In this document: in pieces, positions 51,078 through 60,634 of the stretch
Numbering within the stretch: the first letter of the stretch is position 1
How the letters are laid out: the number at the start of each line of letters is the position of its first letter
From: Ottowia thiooxydans DSM 14619
Lineage (GTDB): Bacteria; Pseudomonadota; Gammaproteobacteria; Burkholderiales; Burkholderiaceae_C
Assembly: GCF_000422885.1 (NCBI RefSeq)
Contig: NZ_AUGX01000008.1
Location: 124,001 to 188,000 of the forward strand
Length of the DNA stretch: 64,000 bases
Reading direction: 5' to 3'
The notes under the pieces: generated by a model
The model's database searches: none
What the model was told of the DNA's origin: nothing
Seen by the model: only the letters and a program-made list of their open reading frames with translations
Translations under genes and position numbers: made by a program

Positions 51078-52856
51078 ATGAGCAAGGACCCCGGCTCATC
51101 AGGCAAAGGCGGTTTGCTGTCCAAGGTGGTCAGATTCGTCAGCAGTCCGACCACCCACTGGGCGGATCTCGATCGCCCTGAAGCTACCAGCGAGGAAAAC
51201 GACTCACGGCTGGCGCTAAAGGAGATGATTGAACGCAAGCGGCGCAATGATTTCGTGCGTAACCGTGAGTTTGATCTCTTGCGAAAAGCGCGTCGCCGGG
51301 AGACGCCTACTGTTCAAGAGCTCGGAGTTTCTTCCTCGCTTTCTCAAAACAGCGAATTTGCCAATACCGGCGAGCGCGCTCGCACCTTGAAGAAAATCGA
51401 CGAGATCGAGAAGCAGATGTCCAGTGCCTGGCTCAGGCACAAAAGCGAATCTCCTTCAGCGCAGTCACCGGAGTCGTCCTCGCCTCAGGCGACACCCGTG
51501 TCCACCCAGGTCTCAGCTGCTCATTCGGCCTCCGGCGAGCCGACAACTATCGCTCCTGGCATTTCGATGACACGGGCATTTGCGCCGACCATCAATTTTG
51601 AGGCTCCCACCCCGGAAAAGACAGAGCTCCTGAGTGCAGAGCCCGCACCCTACGCAACCGAAGACTTACCCCCCTTGCTGGACATGCTTGGAGAGCACAC
51701 GCCGGTCAGCCAGGCGCTGGGCAGTGTCTCGGCGGATTTGGAGGGCCCTGGCAATGCCAAGCAAGAGCCTGAAGTCGAGGAAGCTGCCATTCGGTTCGCC
51801 AATGGAGATACGGCCGGCGCCGAGTCAGGATTGCGGGAGCTGCTTCGCGACGCCGATCCTCTCAATCAATCCCAGGACACGTGGCTGACCCTGTTCGATC
51901 TCTACCGCGCCACTGGAGAGCAGGGCAAGTTTGATGACGCGGCGGTAGATTTCGCCAGCCGCTTTGGCCGTTCAGCGCCCCAATGGGCATTGGGGCCACT
52001 GCTATCTTCTCAAAACGCAGCGCTGCTCCCTCAGGAAACTGGAACGCCCAGTAACGCGTTAGCGCATTGGGTGGCCCCTTCGGTGCTGGGTGTGCAATCA
52101 GTGGCTGCTCTCAACGCCACACTGGGGCGTCATGCCCCTCCATGGCGTGTCGACTGGCGTTATCTCAAGGTTGTCGAGCCGGCGGCGCTTCCTGTGTTTA
52201 CCGAGGCATTGCAGCGCTGGGCAGATACGTCGGCACGCTTCAAATTCATCGGCGGCGAGACGCTCATACAGTTGCTCGTCGACAATTCGCCTACTGATGA
52301 TCGTTCGGTCGATCCCATGTGGTGGGTGGCGCGCCTGGCCCTGCTGCGGGTGCTCAATGAAATGGATGAATTTGAGCTGGTGGCGCTCAAGTATTGCGTG
52401 ACCTACGAGGTCTCTCCGCCGGCATGGCAGGAGCCGTCCAACGTCTTTACAGCCATGACCAGCGATGGAGAGTCCATCCTGGGGGTTGACGATGGCCGGG
52501 ATGCGCCTCAAGGCGCCCCTGAGACGCTTGGCGTGACTGATTTGTCCCCTCTGGCGATGGGCGAGCTTGCGAATCAAGGCGTTTTGAAAAGCGAGCTGAA
52601 AGGCGAGCTGCTGGGTGATGCCGAGTTGGTGCTCCGAGACCTGGATATCGCCGAAGGGGTTGTTTCCATTGAGTTCAACTGCAGCCATCTTGAGCGTGTC
52701 GACTTTGGCGCCGCGGGCACTTTGCTCAACTGGGCGACCACGCAGCAGGAGCAGGGCCGCCAGGTCGTGTTCAAACACGTCAATCGACTGGTGGCGGCGT
52801 TTTTTGGCGTCGTGGGCATTAGTGAAGTAGCTCGTGTCAGGCTGCGTAAGGACTGA
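51078..52856 (+). CDS. STAS-domain-containing conserved protein
   Basis: A 592-aa protein. The last 90 residues resemble a STAS domain (VSIEFNCSHLERVDFGAAGTLLNW then KHVNRLVAAFFGVVGI). The N-terminal 60-90 residues are highly charged (DSRLALKEMIERKRRNDFVRN), followed by a Ser/Pro/Thr-rich disordered region to about 240 and an alpha-helical repeat-like middle that may be TPR-related. ATG 51078 is chosen over upstream in-frame codons; no strong ribosome site is seen. It lies between dksA and hslV. The function is unknown; STAS domains act in anti-sigma or lipid-transport systems. Confidence 0.75.
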   Translation: MSKDPGSSGKGGLLSKVVRFVSSPTTHWADLDRPEATSEENDSRLALKEMIERKRRNDFVRNREFDLLRKARRRETPTVQELGVSSSLSQNSEFANTGERARTLKKIDEIEKQMSSAWLRHKSESPSAQSPESSSPQATPVSTQVSAAHSASGEPTTIAPGISMTRAFAPTINFEAPTPEKTELLSAEPAPYATEDLPPLLDMLGEHTPVSQALGSVSADLEGPGNAKQEPEVEEAAIRFANGDTAGAESGLRELLRDADPLNQSQDTWLTLFDLYRATGEQGKFDDAAVDFASRFGRSAPQWALGPLLSSQNAALLPQETGTPSNALAHWVAPSVLGVQSVAALNATLGRHAPPWRVDWRYLKVVEPAALPVFTEALQRWADTSARFKFIGGETLIQLLVDNSPTDDRSVDPMWWVARLALLRVLNEMDEFELVALKYCVTYEVSPPAWQEPSNVFTAMTSDGESILGVDDGRDAPQGAPETLGVTDLSPLAMGELANQGVLKSELKGELLGDAELVLRDLDIAEGVVSIEFNCSHLERVDFGAAGTLLNWATTQQEQGRQVVFKHVNRLVAAFFGVVGISEVARVRLRKD

Positions 52857-52912
52857 CAATCTTCACTTGAGTCGGCCCTTGTAAATCGTCCAAACATCCC
52901 CATGTGCGCGCG

Positions 52913-53458
52913 ATGGAAGCATTTCACGGCACTACTATCATCAGCGCCCGGCGCAAGACGCCCGAAGGTTGGCAAGTCGCCATTGGTGGCGACGGGCAGG
53001 TGACCTTGGGCAATATCGTCGTTAAAGGCACGGCGCGCAAGGTTCGCAAGCTACATCACAACAAGGTCCTGGCCGGTTTCGCTGGGGCCACGGCTGATGC
53101 CTTCACATTGTTTGAGCGTTTCGAGGCCAAACTGGAAAAACACCAGGGCCATTTGACACGCGCCGCCATTGAGCTCACCAAGGATTGGCGTACGGATCGT
53201 GTGCTACGCCGTCTTGAGGCGATGCTTGCGGTGGCAGATCGAGAAAGCTCGCTCATCATCACTGGCAACGGCGATGTACTGGAGCCAGAACATGGTTTGG
53301 TCGCTATCGGTTCGGGTGGCGCTTACGCGCAGGCCGCTGCCAAGGCGCTGCTCGATCACACGGATCTTCCCGCTGACCAGATCGTCAAACGCTCCCTTGA
53401 GATCGCCGGTGAGTTGTGCATTTACACCAATATGAATCACACCATCGAGATTCTCTAA
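52913..53458 (+). CDS. hslV: ATP-dependent protease subunit HslV
   Basis: A 181-aa proteasome-like peptidase. After a six-residue leader (MEAFHG) the nucleophile Thr7 begins the mature chain [33 protein letters not shown] and [12 protein letters not shown] are canonical. It forms two stacked hexamers that degrade proteins unfolded by HslU, whose gene is 109 bp downstream. GTG 52904 is an alternative start without better support. Confidence 0.95.
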   Translation: MEAFHGTTIISARRKTPEGWQVAIGGDGQVTLGNIVVKGTARKVRKLHHNKVLAGFAGATADAFTLFERFEAKLEKHQGHLTRAAIELTKDWRTDRVLRRLEAMLAVADRESSLIITGNGDVLEPEHGLVAIGSGGAYAQAAAKALLDHTDLPADQIVKRSLEIAGELCIYTNMNHTIEIL

Positions 53459-53567
53459 GCTGGTACGGCGTTGAACGTGCCGCGCGTTCAGTGCCCGTTT
53501 TCTCTGGTAAGGCATCAGCCTCTGCCACTCGCCCCAGTTCACGTTTAACGGCTAACGCCCAACGCAA

Positions 53568-54905
53568 ATGTCCTCCTCTATGACTCCGCAGGAGATAGTC
53601 TCCGAACTCGATCGCCACATCGTCGGCCAGAAGGACGCCAAGCGCGCCGTGGCCATTGCTCTGCGCAATCGCTGGCGCCGCCAGCAAGTGGATGAGAAGC
53701 TGCGGCCCGAGATCACGCCAAAGAATATTCTCATGATCGGTCCCACCGGTGTGGGTAAGACTGAAATCGCACGCCGCCTGGCTCGTTTGGCGGGGGCTCC
53801 GTTTATCAAGGTGGAGGCCACCAAGTTCACTGAGGTGGGTTATGTCGGCAAGGATGTCGACTCCATCATCCGCGATCTCGCCGAAATGGCCGTCAAGCAG
53901 GCGCGCGAAGGCGCCGTAAAAAAGCAGCGTACCCGTGCGGAAGATCTTGCTGAAGAGCGAATCCTTGATGTGCTGATTCCACCCGCTCGTGTTCCGGAAG
54001 GTGCTGTGGCTCAACCAACCGGCGACAGCGCCGCACGCCAAGGCTTTCGCAAGAAGCTGCGGGAAGGTCAGTTGGATGACAAGGAAATCGAACTCGAGCT
54101 GGCGCAGCCGCAGCCCGCGCTCGAGATCATGAGTCCTCCTGGTATGGAAGACATGGCGGAGCAGCTCAAGGGCATGTTGGGCAACATGGGTGCGAGCCGC
54201 CGCAAGATGCGGCGCGTGAAGATCAGCGAGGCCATGACGCTGCTGGTTGATGAAGAGGCGGGCAAACTCGTCAACGAGGAAGAAACCCGCACCCAGGCGC
54301 TGCAAAACCTGGAGCAAAACGGGATCGTCTTCATTGACGAAATTGACAAGGTGGCCTCACGCGGCGGTGAAGGCGGTACGGCCGAGGTGTCGCGCCAAGG
54401 GGTGCAGCGCGATCTGCTTCCTCTGGTTGAGGGGACCACGGTCAACACAAAGTACGGCATGGTCCGCACTGATCACATCCTGTTCATTGCTTCCGGCGCT
54501 TTCCATCTGGCCAAACCGAGCGATCTGATTCCCGAGCTGCAAGGCCGGTTGCCGATCCGGGTGGAGCTTGCCTCGCTCACCGTGCAGGATTTTGAAGCCA
54601 TCTTGGTCCAGACAGATGCCTCTCTGGTGCGCCAGTACCAAGCCCTGCTGGCCACTGAGGGCGTGAACTTGGAATTCACCCCTGAGGGCATCTCGCGCTT
54701 GGCTGAAATCGCCTGCGCGGTCAATGAATCGACCGAGAACATAGGTGCACGCCGCTTATCCACCGTGATGGAGCGCCTCTTGGATGAAATCAGTTTCGAC
54801 GCCACCAAACTGGAAGGCCAGACGGTGAGCATTGATGCCGCTTACGTGGACGAAAGGCTCTCGGCGCTAAGCCGCGACGAAGATCTTTCGCGTTACATCC
54901 TCTGA
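53568..54905 (+). CDS. hslU: ATP-dependent protease ATPase subunit HslU
   Basis: A 445-aa AAA+ unfoldase. [34 protein letters not shown] is the standard N-terminus; either ATG 53568 or 53580 may be used. Walker A is GPTGVGKTE, Walker B is IVFIDEIDK, and the I domain lies between (about 110-230). The C-terminal tail SRYIL inserts into HslV. Heat-shock control is usual for the family, but no sigma-32 promoter was identified with confidence here. Confidence 0.96.
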   Translation: MSSSMTPQEIVSELDRHIVGQKDAKRAVAIALRNRWRRQQVDEKLRPEITPKNILMIGPTGVGKTEIARRLARLAGAPFIKVEATKFTEVGYVGKDVDSIIRDLAEMAVKQAREGAVKKQRTRAEDLAEERILDVLIPPARVPEGAVAQPTGDSAARQGFRKKLREGQLDDKEIELELAQPQPALEIMSPPGMEDMAEQLKGMLGNMGASRRKMRRVKISEAMTLLVDEEAGKLVNEEETRTQALQNLEQNGIVFIDEIDKVASRGGEGGTAEVSRQGVQRDLLPLVEGTTVNTKYGMVRTDHILFIASGAFHLAKPSDLIPELQGRLPIRVELASLTVQDFEAILVQTDASLVRQYQALLATEGVNLEFTPEGISRLAEIACAVNESTENIGARRLSTVMERLLDEISFDATKLEGQTVSIDAAYVDERLSALSRDEDLSRYIL

Positions 54906-54930
54906 AGGGCACGCCTTTCAAAGTCTTTAA

Positions 54931-54960
54931 TTAGTCTTTCCCGGAATGGGGAAAGACTAA
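54931..54960 (+). terminator. Hairpin after hslU
   Basis: TTAGTCTTTCCC pairs perfectly with GGGAAAGACTAA across a 6-nt loop, 25 nt after the hslU stop. It is a good transcript end for hslVU, although the T-run lies within the stem. Confidence 0.65.
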
Positions 54961-55224
54961 CTATTCGAAGGCCGAGCGCAGCAATGGCCCGAGTGAGGCT
55001 CCCCACCCCTTGACCGAGCACCGGAGGGTGCCCGGAGCGCAGCGCAGGGACACGGACTTGGGGTCGCATTTCTTTGGTTCGTTGCTTTCGGCCGGCGCTC
55101 CGGGTGCGAGCAAAGAAAGGGACTGCGCTGCCGGGCGCAATCCCGGCCTCCGACCTTGAGAGAAGAGCACAAGGCCATTAGCAACCGCAGCGCTTCAATC
55201 AACCGCCGCTTGCCCCCATCCCCG

Positions 55225-55245
55225 CCTTCCCCCAGCGGGGGAAGG
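55225..55245. repeat. GC-rich hairpin
   Basis: CCTTCCCCC-AGC-GGGGGAAGG is a 9-bp perfect stem with a 3-nt loop in the gene-free stretch. No gene ends beside it, so it is listed as a structure rather than a terminator. Confidence 0.45.
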
Positions 55246-55400
55246 AGTAAAACCAGCTCACAGTCTCGAGTTCTGGGGCTCAGGGGCTCAGGTCGACAGG
55301 CGTGCCTGCATCAGGCTCTCAGAGGGGGAGGAATTCCAACCATCCCGTCCAACACTGCCTCCTGAACTCACAAACCTCCCGAAGCAGTGATCTCTCCTCC

Positions 55401-55428
55401 AAAAGCCGCCTCATCCCAGGCGGCTTTT
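55401..55428. terminator. Bidirectional intrinsic terminator upstream of mraZ
   Basis: AAAAGCCGCCT pairs with AGGCGGCTTTT over a CATCCC loop. The A-run before and T-run after make it an intrinsic terminator on both strands. It insulates the mra cluster from transcription coming from hslU or beyond. Confidence 0.75.
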
Positions 55429-55650
55429 AAGCTTTCTGGTTCGAACCTTGAGAACCTCTGGTTGCATTCTCACGCCTCACCTGCCAACCAGTTCACGGAG
55501 ACGCTGATTTTGGGTTATTTCGCGTTCGATTCCAGGGTTACTTTCGATATCTCTCCTAAGTTCTTTATTTAAAAGAACAAACCCATATGGCCCTTCACTT
55601 CAAAGCAAGCTAAAGCGTTGATTTCATTGAAATAATTTGTAGATCCCGTG

Positions 55651-55710
55651 TTGCCTGTAGCGGTTTTCCTGATACAGTGCAAAAAAGTGCAATTAAGTGG
55701 TGAAAAGTGC
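55651..55710 (+). promoter_or_regulatory. mraZ promoter and MraZ operator repeats
   Basis: TTGCCT (55651-55656) and TACAGT (55673-55678) with 16-nt spacing form the likely promoter. Starting in the -10, four copies of AGTGC/AGTGG lie at 55676, 55686, 55696 and 55706, each exactly 10 bp apart and on the same helix face. MraZ is known to bind short direct repeats with 10-bp period upstream of its own gene, so this is its probable autoregulatory site. Confidence 0.75.
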
Positions 55711-55749
55711 CTTCGCCGTCCAATTGTCGCTATTTCAAAAGGGATCTAA

Positions 55750-56178
55750 GTGTTTCAAGGGGCATCGTCGCTAAGTCTGGATGCAAAGGGGCGGCTTTCC
55801 GTGCCGACTCGGCATCGGGATGTCCTGGCGGCCACTGCTTCCGGTCAACTCACCATCACCAAGCATCCGCACGGATGTTTGATGGTATTCCCGCGCCCAG
55901 AGTGGGAAAAGTTTCGCGAACGCATCGCCCAGTTGCCCATGTCTGCTCAATGGCTCAAGCGCATCTTCTTGGGTAGCGCCATGGACGTCGAGATGGATGG
56001 GACCGGGCGCGTCCTTGTTTCGCCCGAGCTTCGCCAAGCGGCGGGACTCGCGCGCGATCTCATGCTGCTCGGTATGGGCAATCACTTTGAGCTGTGGGAC
56101 AAAGTCACGTATGACGCGAAGGAGGCCGAGGCTATTCAGGCCGGTATGACCCAAGCGTTTGAAGAACTCGCGTTTTAG
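55750..56178 (+). CDS. mraZ: Transcriptional regulator MraZ
   Basis: A 142-aa protein with two SpoVT/AbrB-like domains: [19 protein letters not shown] at the N-terminus and [19 protein letters not shown] in the second half, each with the DxxGR core. It starts at GTG 55750 after AAGGGA. It represses the division and cell-wall cluster by binding repeats such as those directly upstream. First gene of the dcw cluster; rsmH follows after 7 nt. Confidence 0.94.
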   Translation: MFQGASSLSLDAKGRLSVPTRHRDVLAATASGQLTITKHPHGCLMVFPRPEWEKFRERIAQLPMSAQWLKRIFLGSAMDVEMDGTGRVLVSPELRQAAGLARDLMLLGMGNHFELWDKVTYDAKEAEAIQAGMTQAFEELAF

Positions 56179-56185
56179 GAGACAG

Positions 56186-57100
56186 GTGAGCGAATGGTCA
56201 CACATCACGGTCCTGCTCCAGGAGGCGGTAGACGCTCTGGTTGCGGACCCACAGGGCTCGTACGTGGATGGCACGTTCGGCCGCGGCGGGCATGCGCGTC
56301 TGATCTTGTCGCGGCTCGCTCCGGAAGGGCGATTGATTGCCTACGACAAGGATCTCGAGGCGCTGGCCGCAGCTTCTCAGATCGAGGATGCGCGTTTTGC
56401 CATCCGTCATCAAGGCTTTGCCAGCCTGGGCGAGTTGCCGCCGCGCAGTGCGGCGGGGGTTCTGATGGACCTCGGAATCAGCTCGCCACAAATCGACAAC
56501 CCCGCGCGGGGTTTTTCTTTTCGTGCGGACGGTCCGCTGGATATGCGCATGGACACCACCCGCGGCCAGAGTGTGGCCGAATGGTTAACGTCCGCTTCTC
56601 AGCAGCAGATCGCGGAGGTCATTCGTGAATATGGTGAAGAACGGTTTGCTGGCCCCATTGCAAAGGCGATTGTCGCTCGCCGAGAGGAACGGGGCCCGTT
56701 TTCATCCACCCTTGAGCTGGCCGAGCTCGTGGCTGGTGCGGTCAAAACCCGCGAGCCGGGCCAGAACCCTGCAACGCGCACATTTCAGGCTCTTCGGATT
56801 TTCGTCAACGCCGAACTTGAAGAGCTCGAACAGGCGTTGAAAGGGAGTCTTGAGGTGCTGCAACCCGGAGGGCGGCTCGTGGTGATCAGCTTCCATTCCC
56901 TGGAAGACCGTATCGTCAAGCAGTTCATTGCGCGGCATTCGCGTGCTGTGGTGGATCGCCGCGCTCCTTTTGCCGAGCCGCCGCCATCGCGTTTACGTGC
57001 GCTGGGTCGCATACGCCCCAGCCCGGCGGAGGTTGCCGCCAATCCGCGCGCCCGCAGCGCGATCATGCGTGTGGCTGAACGTACGGAGGTGCCTCTATGA
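56186..57100 (+). CDS. rsmH: 16S rRNA (cytosine-1402-N4)-methyltransferase RsmH
   Basis: A 304-aa SAM-dependent methyltransferase (MraW). [13 protein letters not shown] and the SAM motif [14 protein letters not shown] are at the N-terminus; [18 protein letters not shown] and [15 protein letters not shown] are diagnostic. The start is GTG 56186, with AGGAGA overlapping the mraZ stop. It methylates C1402 of 16S rRNA in the ribosome P site. It overlaps ftsL by ATGA. Confidence 0.95.
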   Translation: MSEWSHITVLLQEAVDALVADPQGSYVDGTFGRGGHARLILSRLAPEGRLIAYDKDLEALAAASQIEDARFAIRHQGFASLGELPPRSAAGVLMDLGISSPQIDNPARGFSFRADGPLDMRMDTTRGQSVAEWLTSASQQQIAEVIREYGEERFAGPIAKAIVARREERGPFSSTLELAELVAGAVKTREPGQNPATRTFQALRIFVNAELEELEQALKGSLEVLQPGGRLVVISFHSLEDRIVKQFIARHSRAVVDRRAPFAEPPPSRLRALGRIRPSPAEVAANPRARSAIMRVAERTEVPL

Positions 57101-57396
57101 CGCGCCTTTCCGTGGTCTTGTTTGCAGCGGTGATCTTCAGTGCACTCTACCTGGTGCGCGTGCAGTACGACTCTCGGCGTTTCTTCACCGAACTTGATCG
57201 CGCCAATGCCGAAGCGCATCGCCTGGAAACCGAGCGCAGTCGCCTGGAGGTTGAAAAACGGGCGGAGGCCACCTCCCTGCGCGTTGAGAAGCTGGCCAAG
57301 GAGAAGTTGGCTATGCGCACCGTGACGCCGGCCATCACGGAATACGTCACGGCTGGTGCGTCGCCCTCGTCTGTAGCGCGAGGTGGCAAGCCATGA
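57097..57396 (+). CDS. ftsL: Cell division protein FtsL
   Basis: A 99-aa bitopic membrane protein with a short cytoplasmic start, one transmembrane helix ([18 protein letters not shown], residues 5-22) and a periplasmic coiled coil ([20 protein letters not shown]). It works with FtsB and FtsQ to recruit and activate FtsWI at the septum. It is coupled on both sides by ATGA overlaps to rsmH and ftsI. Confidence 0.93.
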   Translation: MTRLSVVLFAAVIFSALYLVRVQYDSRRFFTELDRANAEAHRLETERSRLEVEKRAEATSLRVEKLAKEKLAMRTVTPAITEYVTAGASPSSVARGGKP

Positions 57397-59123
57397 AAAG
57401 CATTCGCTACACCTCCAGCCCCCTTCTTGCATCGAAGACGCCGGTATGGCGCAGCAAATTTATCGTTGCGTGCCTGGCGTTGGCCTTCCTGGGGTTGGTG
57501 GCACGCGCGGCTTATGTTCAAGTCTTCGGTAACGACTTCTTTCTGCGCCAAGGGGAAGTCCGGTTCGCGCGCACGCTGGAGATGCCGGCCAGCCGGGGCC
57601 GTATCCTGGATCGCAACGGCTTGATATTGGCCTCCAGCGTAGTGGCGCCCAGTATCTGGGCGATCCCGGAAGACGTGGAGCGCGATGCTGAAAAACTGCG
57701 GAAGCTGGCACGTTTGCTTGGCATGCCCTTGTCCGAGCTGAATAAAAAACTGGCTGACGAAGACAAGACATTTGTCTGGCTGAAGCGGCAGGTTGATGAA
57801 CCCGTGGCGAAAGAAATCGTGGCGCTGAATATTGCCGGTGTTTATCAGCGCAAAGAGTACAAGCGCAAATATCCAGAGGGCGAGGCCGCAGCGCACGTCG
57901 TAGGCTTTGCCAACGTGGAAAACAAAGGCCAGGAAGGCGCTGAACTCTCGTTCGAGAAGCAACTCTCAGGCCAGGCAGGCTCCCGCCGAGTGATCAAGGA
58001 TCGTCTTGGTCGGGTGGTTGAGGCTGTGGGCGATGAGCTGCCTTCCGTGGATGGCAAGGACATCCAGCTGTCCATTGATTCCAAAGTGCAGTTTTTTGCT
58101 TATCAGAAACTGCGCGATGCCGTGACTGCTCACAAGGCCAAATCCGGTAGCGCGGTGGTGATCGACACCATCACCGGTGAAGTGCTGGCACTGGCCAACT
58201 ATCCAAGTTACACCCCTGACGACCGCCGCAAGCTGACCGGTGCGCAGCTTCGCAACATCGCGATCACTGATACCTTCGAGCCAGGCTCCACGATGAAGCC
58301 GATCACGGCCGCCATGGCGTTGGAGGCCGGGCGTATTACGCCGCAGACCGTCATCAATGTGTCGCCGGGGAGCTATCAACTTGACCGCTTCACCATCCGG
58401 GATACACACAACTACGGTTCTCTGACGATTGAGGGTGTGATCCAGAAATCGAGCAACGTGGGCGCACTGAAGATCGCGCAGAAGATGCGTCCTCAGGAAA
58501 TGTGGGACACCTATACGGCGCTGGGTTATGGGCAAAAGCCTCAGCTGGCGTTTCCTGGTGCAGCCGTTGGACGGCTTCGGCCCTGGAAGAGCTGGCGTCC
58601 GGTGGAGCAAGCCACCATGTCTTACGGATATGGTCTCTCCGCGTCGCTGTTTCAAATGGCGCATTCCTACACCGCTTTCGCGCACGATGGTGAGGTAATT
58701 GCGGCCACATTGCTCAAGCGTTCGGAGCCTGCGCAAGGCGTCAAGGTTTTCTCGGAAACCAATGCCCGTGCGATCCGCAAGATGTTGCAAATGGCTGCTG
58801 GCCCGGGAGGAACTGGGCAGCGCGCACAGACTGTTGGTTATTCAGTTGGTGGCAAGTCTGGCACTGCGCATAAGCAGGTGGGTAAGGGTTATGCCAGCAA
58901 TAAGTACCGCGCCTGGTTCACGGGCATGGCGCCTATTGAGAAGCCCCGCATTATTGTGGCGGTGATGATAGATGAGCCTAGCAATGGGGTCTACTTCGGC
59001 GGAGCGGTGGCGGCGCCGGTATTCAGCGAAGTCGTACAACAGACCCTGCGCATCATGGGCGTGCAACCGGATATGGCGGTCAAGCCTGAAATCACGGCTC
59101 GTTCGGTTGAGGAGTCGTTTTGA
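57393..59123 (+). CDS. ftsI: Septal peptidoglycan transpeptidase FtsI (PBP3)
   Basis: A 576-aa class B penicillin-binding protein. It has an N-terminal membrane anchor (FIVACLALAFLGLVARAAYV), the non-penicillin-binding pedestal with RGRILDRNG, and a transpeptidase domain. The active-site motifs are SxxK at Ser299 (STMK), SSN (QKSSNVG) and KSG (GGKSGTAHK). It crosslinks septal peptidoglycan in the periplasm. Its stop shares one base with the murE start (TGATG). Confidence 0.96.
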   Translation: MKSIRYTSSPLLASKTPVWRSKFIVACLALAFLGLVARAAYVQVFGNDFFLRQGEVRFARTLEMPASRGRILDRNGLILASSVVAPSIWAIPEDVERDAEKLRKLARLLGMPLSELNKKLADEDKTFVWLKRQVDEPVAKEIVALNIAGVYQRKEYKRKYPEGEAAAHVVGFANVENKGQEGAELSFEKQLSGQAGSRRVIKDRLGRVVEAVGDELPSVDGKDIQLSIDSKVQFFAYQKLRDAVTAHKAKSGSAVVIDTITGEVLALANYPSYTPDDRRKLTGAQLRNIAITDTFEPGSTMKPITAAMALEAGRITPQTVINVSPGSYQLDRFTIRDTHNYGSLTIEGVIQKSSNVGALKIAQKMRPQEMWDTYTALGYGQKPQLAFPGAAVGRLRPWKSWRPVEQATMSYGYGLSASLFQMAHSYTAFAHDGEVIAATLLKRSEPAQGVKVFSETNARAIRKMLQMAAGPGGTGQRAQTVGYSVGGKSGTAHKQVGKGYASNKYRAWFTGMAPIEKPRIIVAVMIDEPSNGVYFGGAVAAPVFSEVVQQTLRIMGVQPDMAVKPEITARSVEESF

Positions 59124-60634
59124 TGGCGCACTCTATCAAGTCACCGCTCGTCGAGCTTCGTTCGCCTTCTGAGGCAGCGCGCTGGCTTCGTGCGCGCGTG
59201 ACCGGGAAGCTGCACGCGGACAGCCGAAAAGTACAGCCAGGTGATGGGTTCATTGCCTGGCCCGGTGCGGCTGTCGATGGTCGGAAGTTCGTGGGAGCTG
59301 CCCTTGAACAAGGCGCAGGCGCCTGCCTGATTGAACTGGAAGGGGCAGAGGGGTTTGGCTTTGATCAGGAAAGCATTGGGGCTTATCCTGGGCTGAAAGC
59401 GGCTACCAGCCGCGTCGCGGATGCCTACTACGAATCGCCTTCACGCGAGCTTGGCGTAGTAGCCATTACCGGAACCAACGGGAAAACCTCCACGGCTTGG
59501 TGGTTGGCGTCTGCGCTCTCTAGTCTCAACTTGCCCAACACATCTCCTTGCGGCCTGATCGGTACGCTGGGCACGGGGGTGCCACCCGCAGTTCGGCCCA
59601 CTGGCATGACTACCCCCGATCCGGTGTTGTTGAACCGCCGCTTGCGCGATTTCGTCGACCAAGGTGTGAAGAGTTGCGCCATTGAGGCTTCTTCCATTGG
59701 CATCGCGGAGCATCGATTGGATGGCATGGCGATCAAGGTCGCTGTGTTCACCAATTTCACACAGGATCACCTCGATTACCACGGCAGCATGGAGGCCTAT
59801 TGGGAGGCGAAAGCCGCGTTGTTCGACTGGCCCGGCCTGCAGGCTGCGGTGATCAACCTGGATGATCCACGTGGGGTTGAACTGGAAGCCAAGGCGCGTG
59901 CCCAAGGTTTGGACGTGTGGACGGTTTCTCTCCATCAGTCCGCACGCTTGCGTGGTGCTGGCTTGGCCTACGGTGCACGTGGCTTGGTTTTTGATGTCCA
60001 GGAAGATGCTCAAGCGCAATCCCTGGACACATCCCTCATCGGCGATTACAACGCATCGAACGTGCTGTGCGTCATGGGTGCGCTGCGCGCGCTCGGCGTG
60101 CCTTTGGCCGATGCTGCGCGTGCTTGCACGCATCTTCCGGCTGTTCCAGGTCGTATGGAGCGTGTGGGATCTGAGGGCGAGCCCTTGGCCCTCATTGACT
60201 ATGCGCATACACCGGATGCGCTGCAAAAGTCGCTTGAAGCGTTGCGCTTGTTGGCGGAGCAGCGAGGCGGGGTGTTGTGGTGCGTGTTTGGCTGCGGTGG
60301 CAACCGCGATGCCAGCAAGCGCCCGCTGATGGCGGCTGCTGTGGAAGCGGGAGCCGACCGGATTGTGGTCACCAGCGACAACCCCCGTGGCGAAGATCCC
60401 TTGGTCATCATCCAGGAAATCTTGGCGGGCTTTTCGCAAACCGGCAGCGTGTTGGTCGAGTCTGATCGCGCATTGGCTATTGCGCAGGCGCTGGCCCAGG
60501 CGGCGGCGGCGGATGTGGTGTTGATTGCTGGCAAGGGCCACGAAGATTATCAGGAAACGAACGGTGAGCGTCTTCCGTTTTCCGATCAGGAGCAGGCGCG
60601 TTCCGCACTTCTGGCGCGGAGGTTGGGGTCATGA
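59123..60634 (+). CDS. murE: UDP-MurNAc-L-Ala-D-Glu:meso-diaminopimelate ligase MurE
   Basis: A 503-aa Mur ligase. The ATP loop is GTNGKTST, the carbamylated Lys region is YWEAKAALFDW, and the DNPRGEDP motif near residue 420 marks meso-diaminopimelate rather than lysine as the amino acid added. This agrees with the dapF gene in the window. It acts in the cytoplasm as the third Mur ligase step. The start is ATG 59123; it overlaps murF by ATGA. Confidence 0.95.
   Translation: MAHSIKSPLVELRSPSEAARWLRARVTGKLHADSRKVQPGDGFIAWPGAAVDGRKFVGAALEQGAGACLIELEGAEGFGFDQESIGAYPGLKAATSRVADAYYESPSRELGVVAITGTNGKTSTAWWLASALSSLNLPNTSPCGLIGTLGTGVPPAVRPTGMTTPDPVLLNRRLRDFVDQGVKSCAIEASSIGIAEHRLDGMAIKVAVFTNFTQDHLDYHGSMEAYWEAKAALFDWPGLQAAVINLDDPRGVELEAKARAQGLDVWTVSLHQSARLRGAGLAYGARGLVFDVQEDAQAQSLDTSLIGDYNASNVLCVMGALRALGVPLADAARACTHLPAVPGRMERVGSEGEPLALIDYAHTPDALQKSLEALRLLAEQRGGVLWCVFGCGGNRDASKRPLMAAAVEAGADRIVVTSDNPRGEDPLVIIQEILAGFSQTGSVLVESDRALAIAQALAQAAAADVVLIAGKGHEDYQETNGERLPFSDQEQARSALLARRLGS

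Larger units (their letters stand above)
54906..55749. other. Gene-free hairpin-rich stretch between hslU and mraZ
   Basis: About 840 bases without a supported gene. Short frames on both strands here lack coding character. Contents in order: a 12-bp hairpin (54931-54960), a GC-rich segment (about 54965-55165) that resembles a dispersed intergenic sequence of many betaproteobacteria, a 9-bp hairpin (55225-55245), a strong bidirectional terminator (55401-55428), an AT-rich piece, and the mraZ promoter with its operator repeats. Confidence 0.6.

Noticed and set aside
54957-55202. Short frames on the minus strand after hslU
   Set aside because: They lie in the GC-rich dispersed-type intergenic sequence, with low-complexity products and no start signals.
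59441-60541. 366-codon minus-strand frame opposite murE
   Set aside because: Antisense shadow of a conserved gene; no motif recognised.
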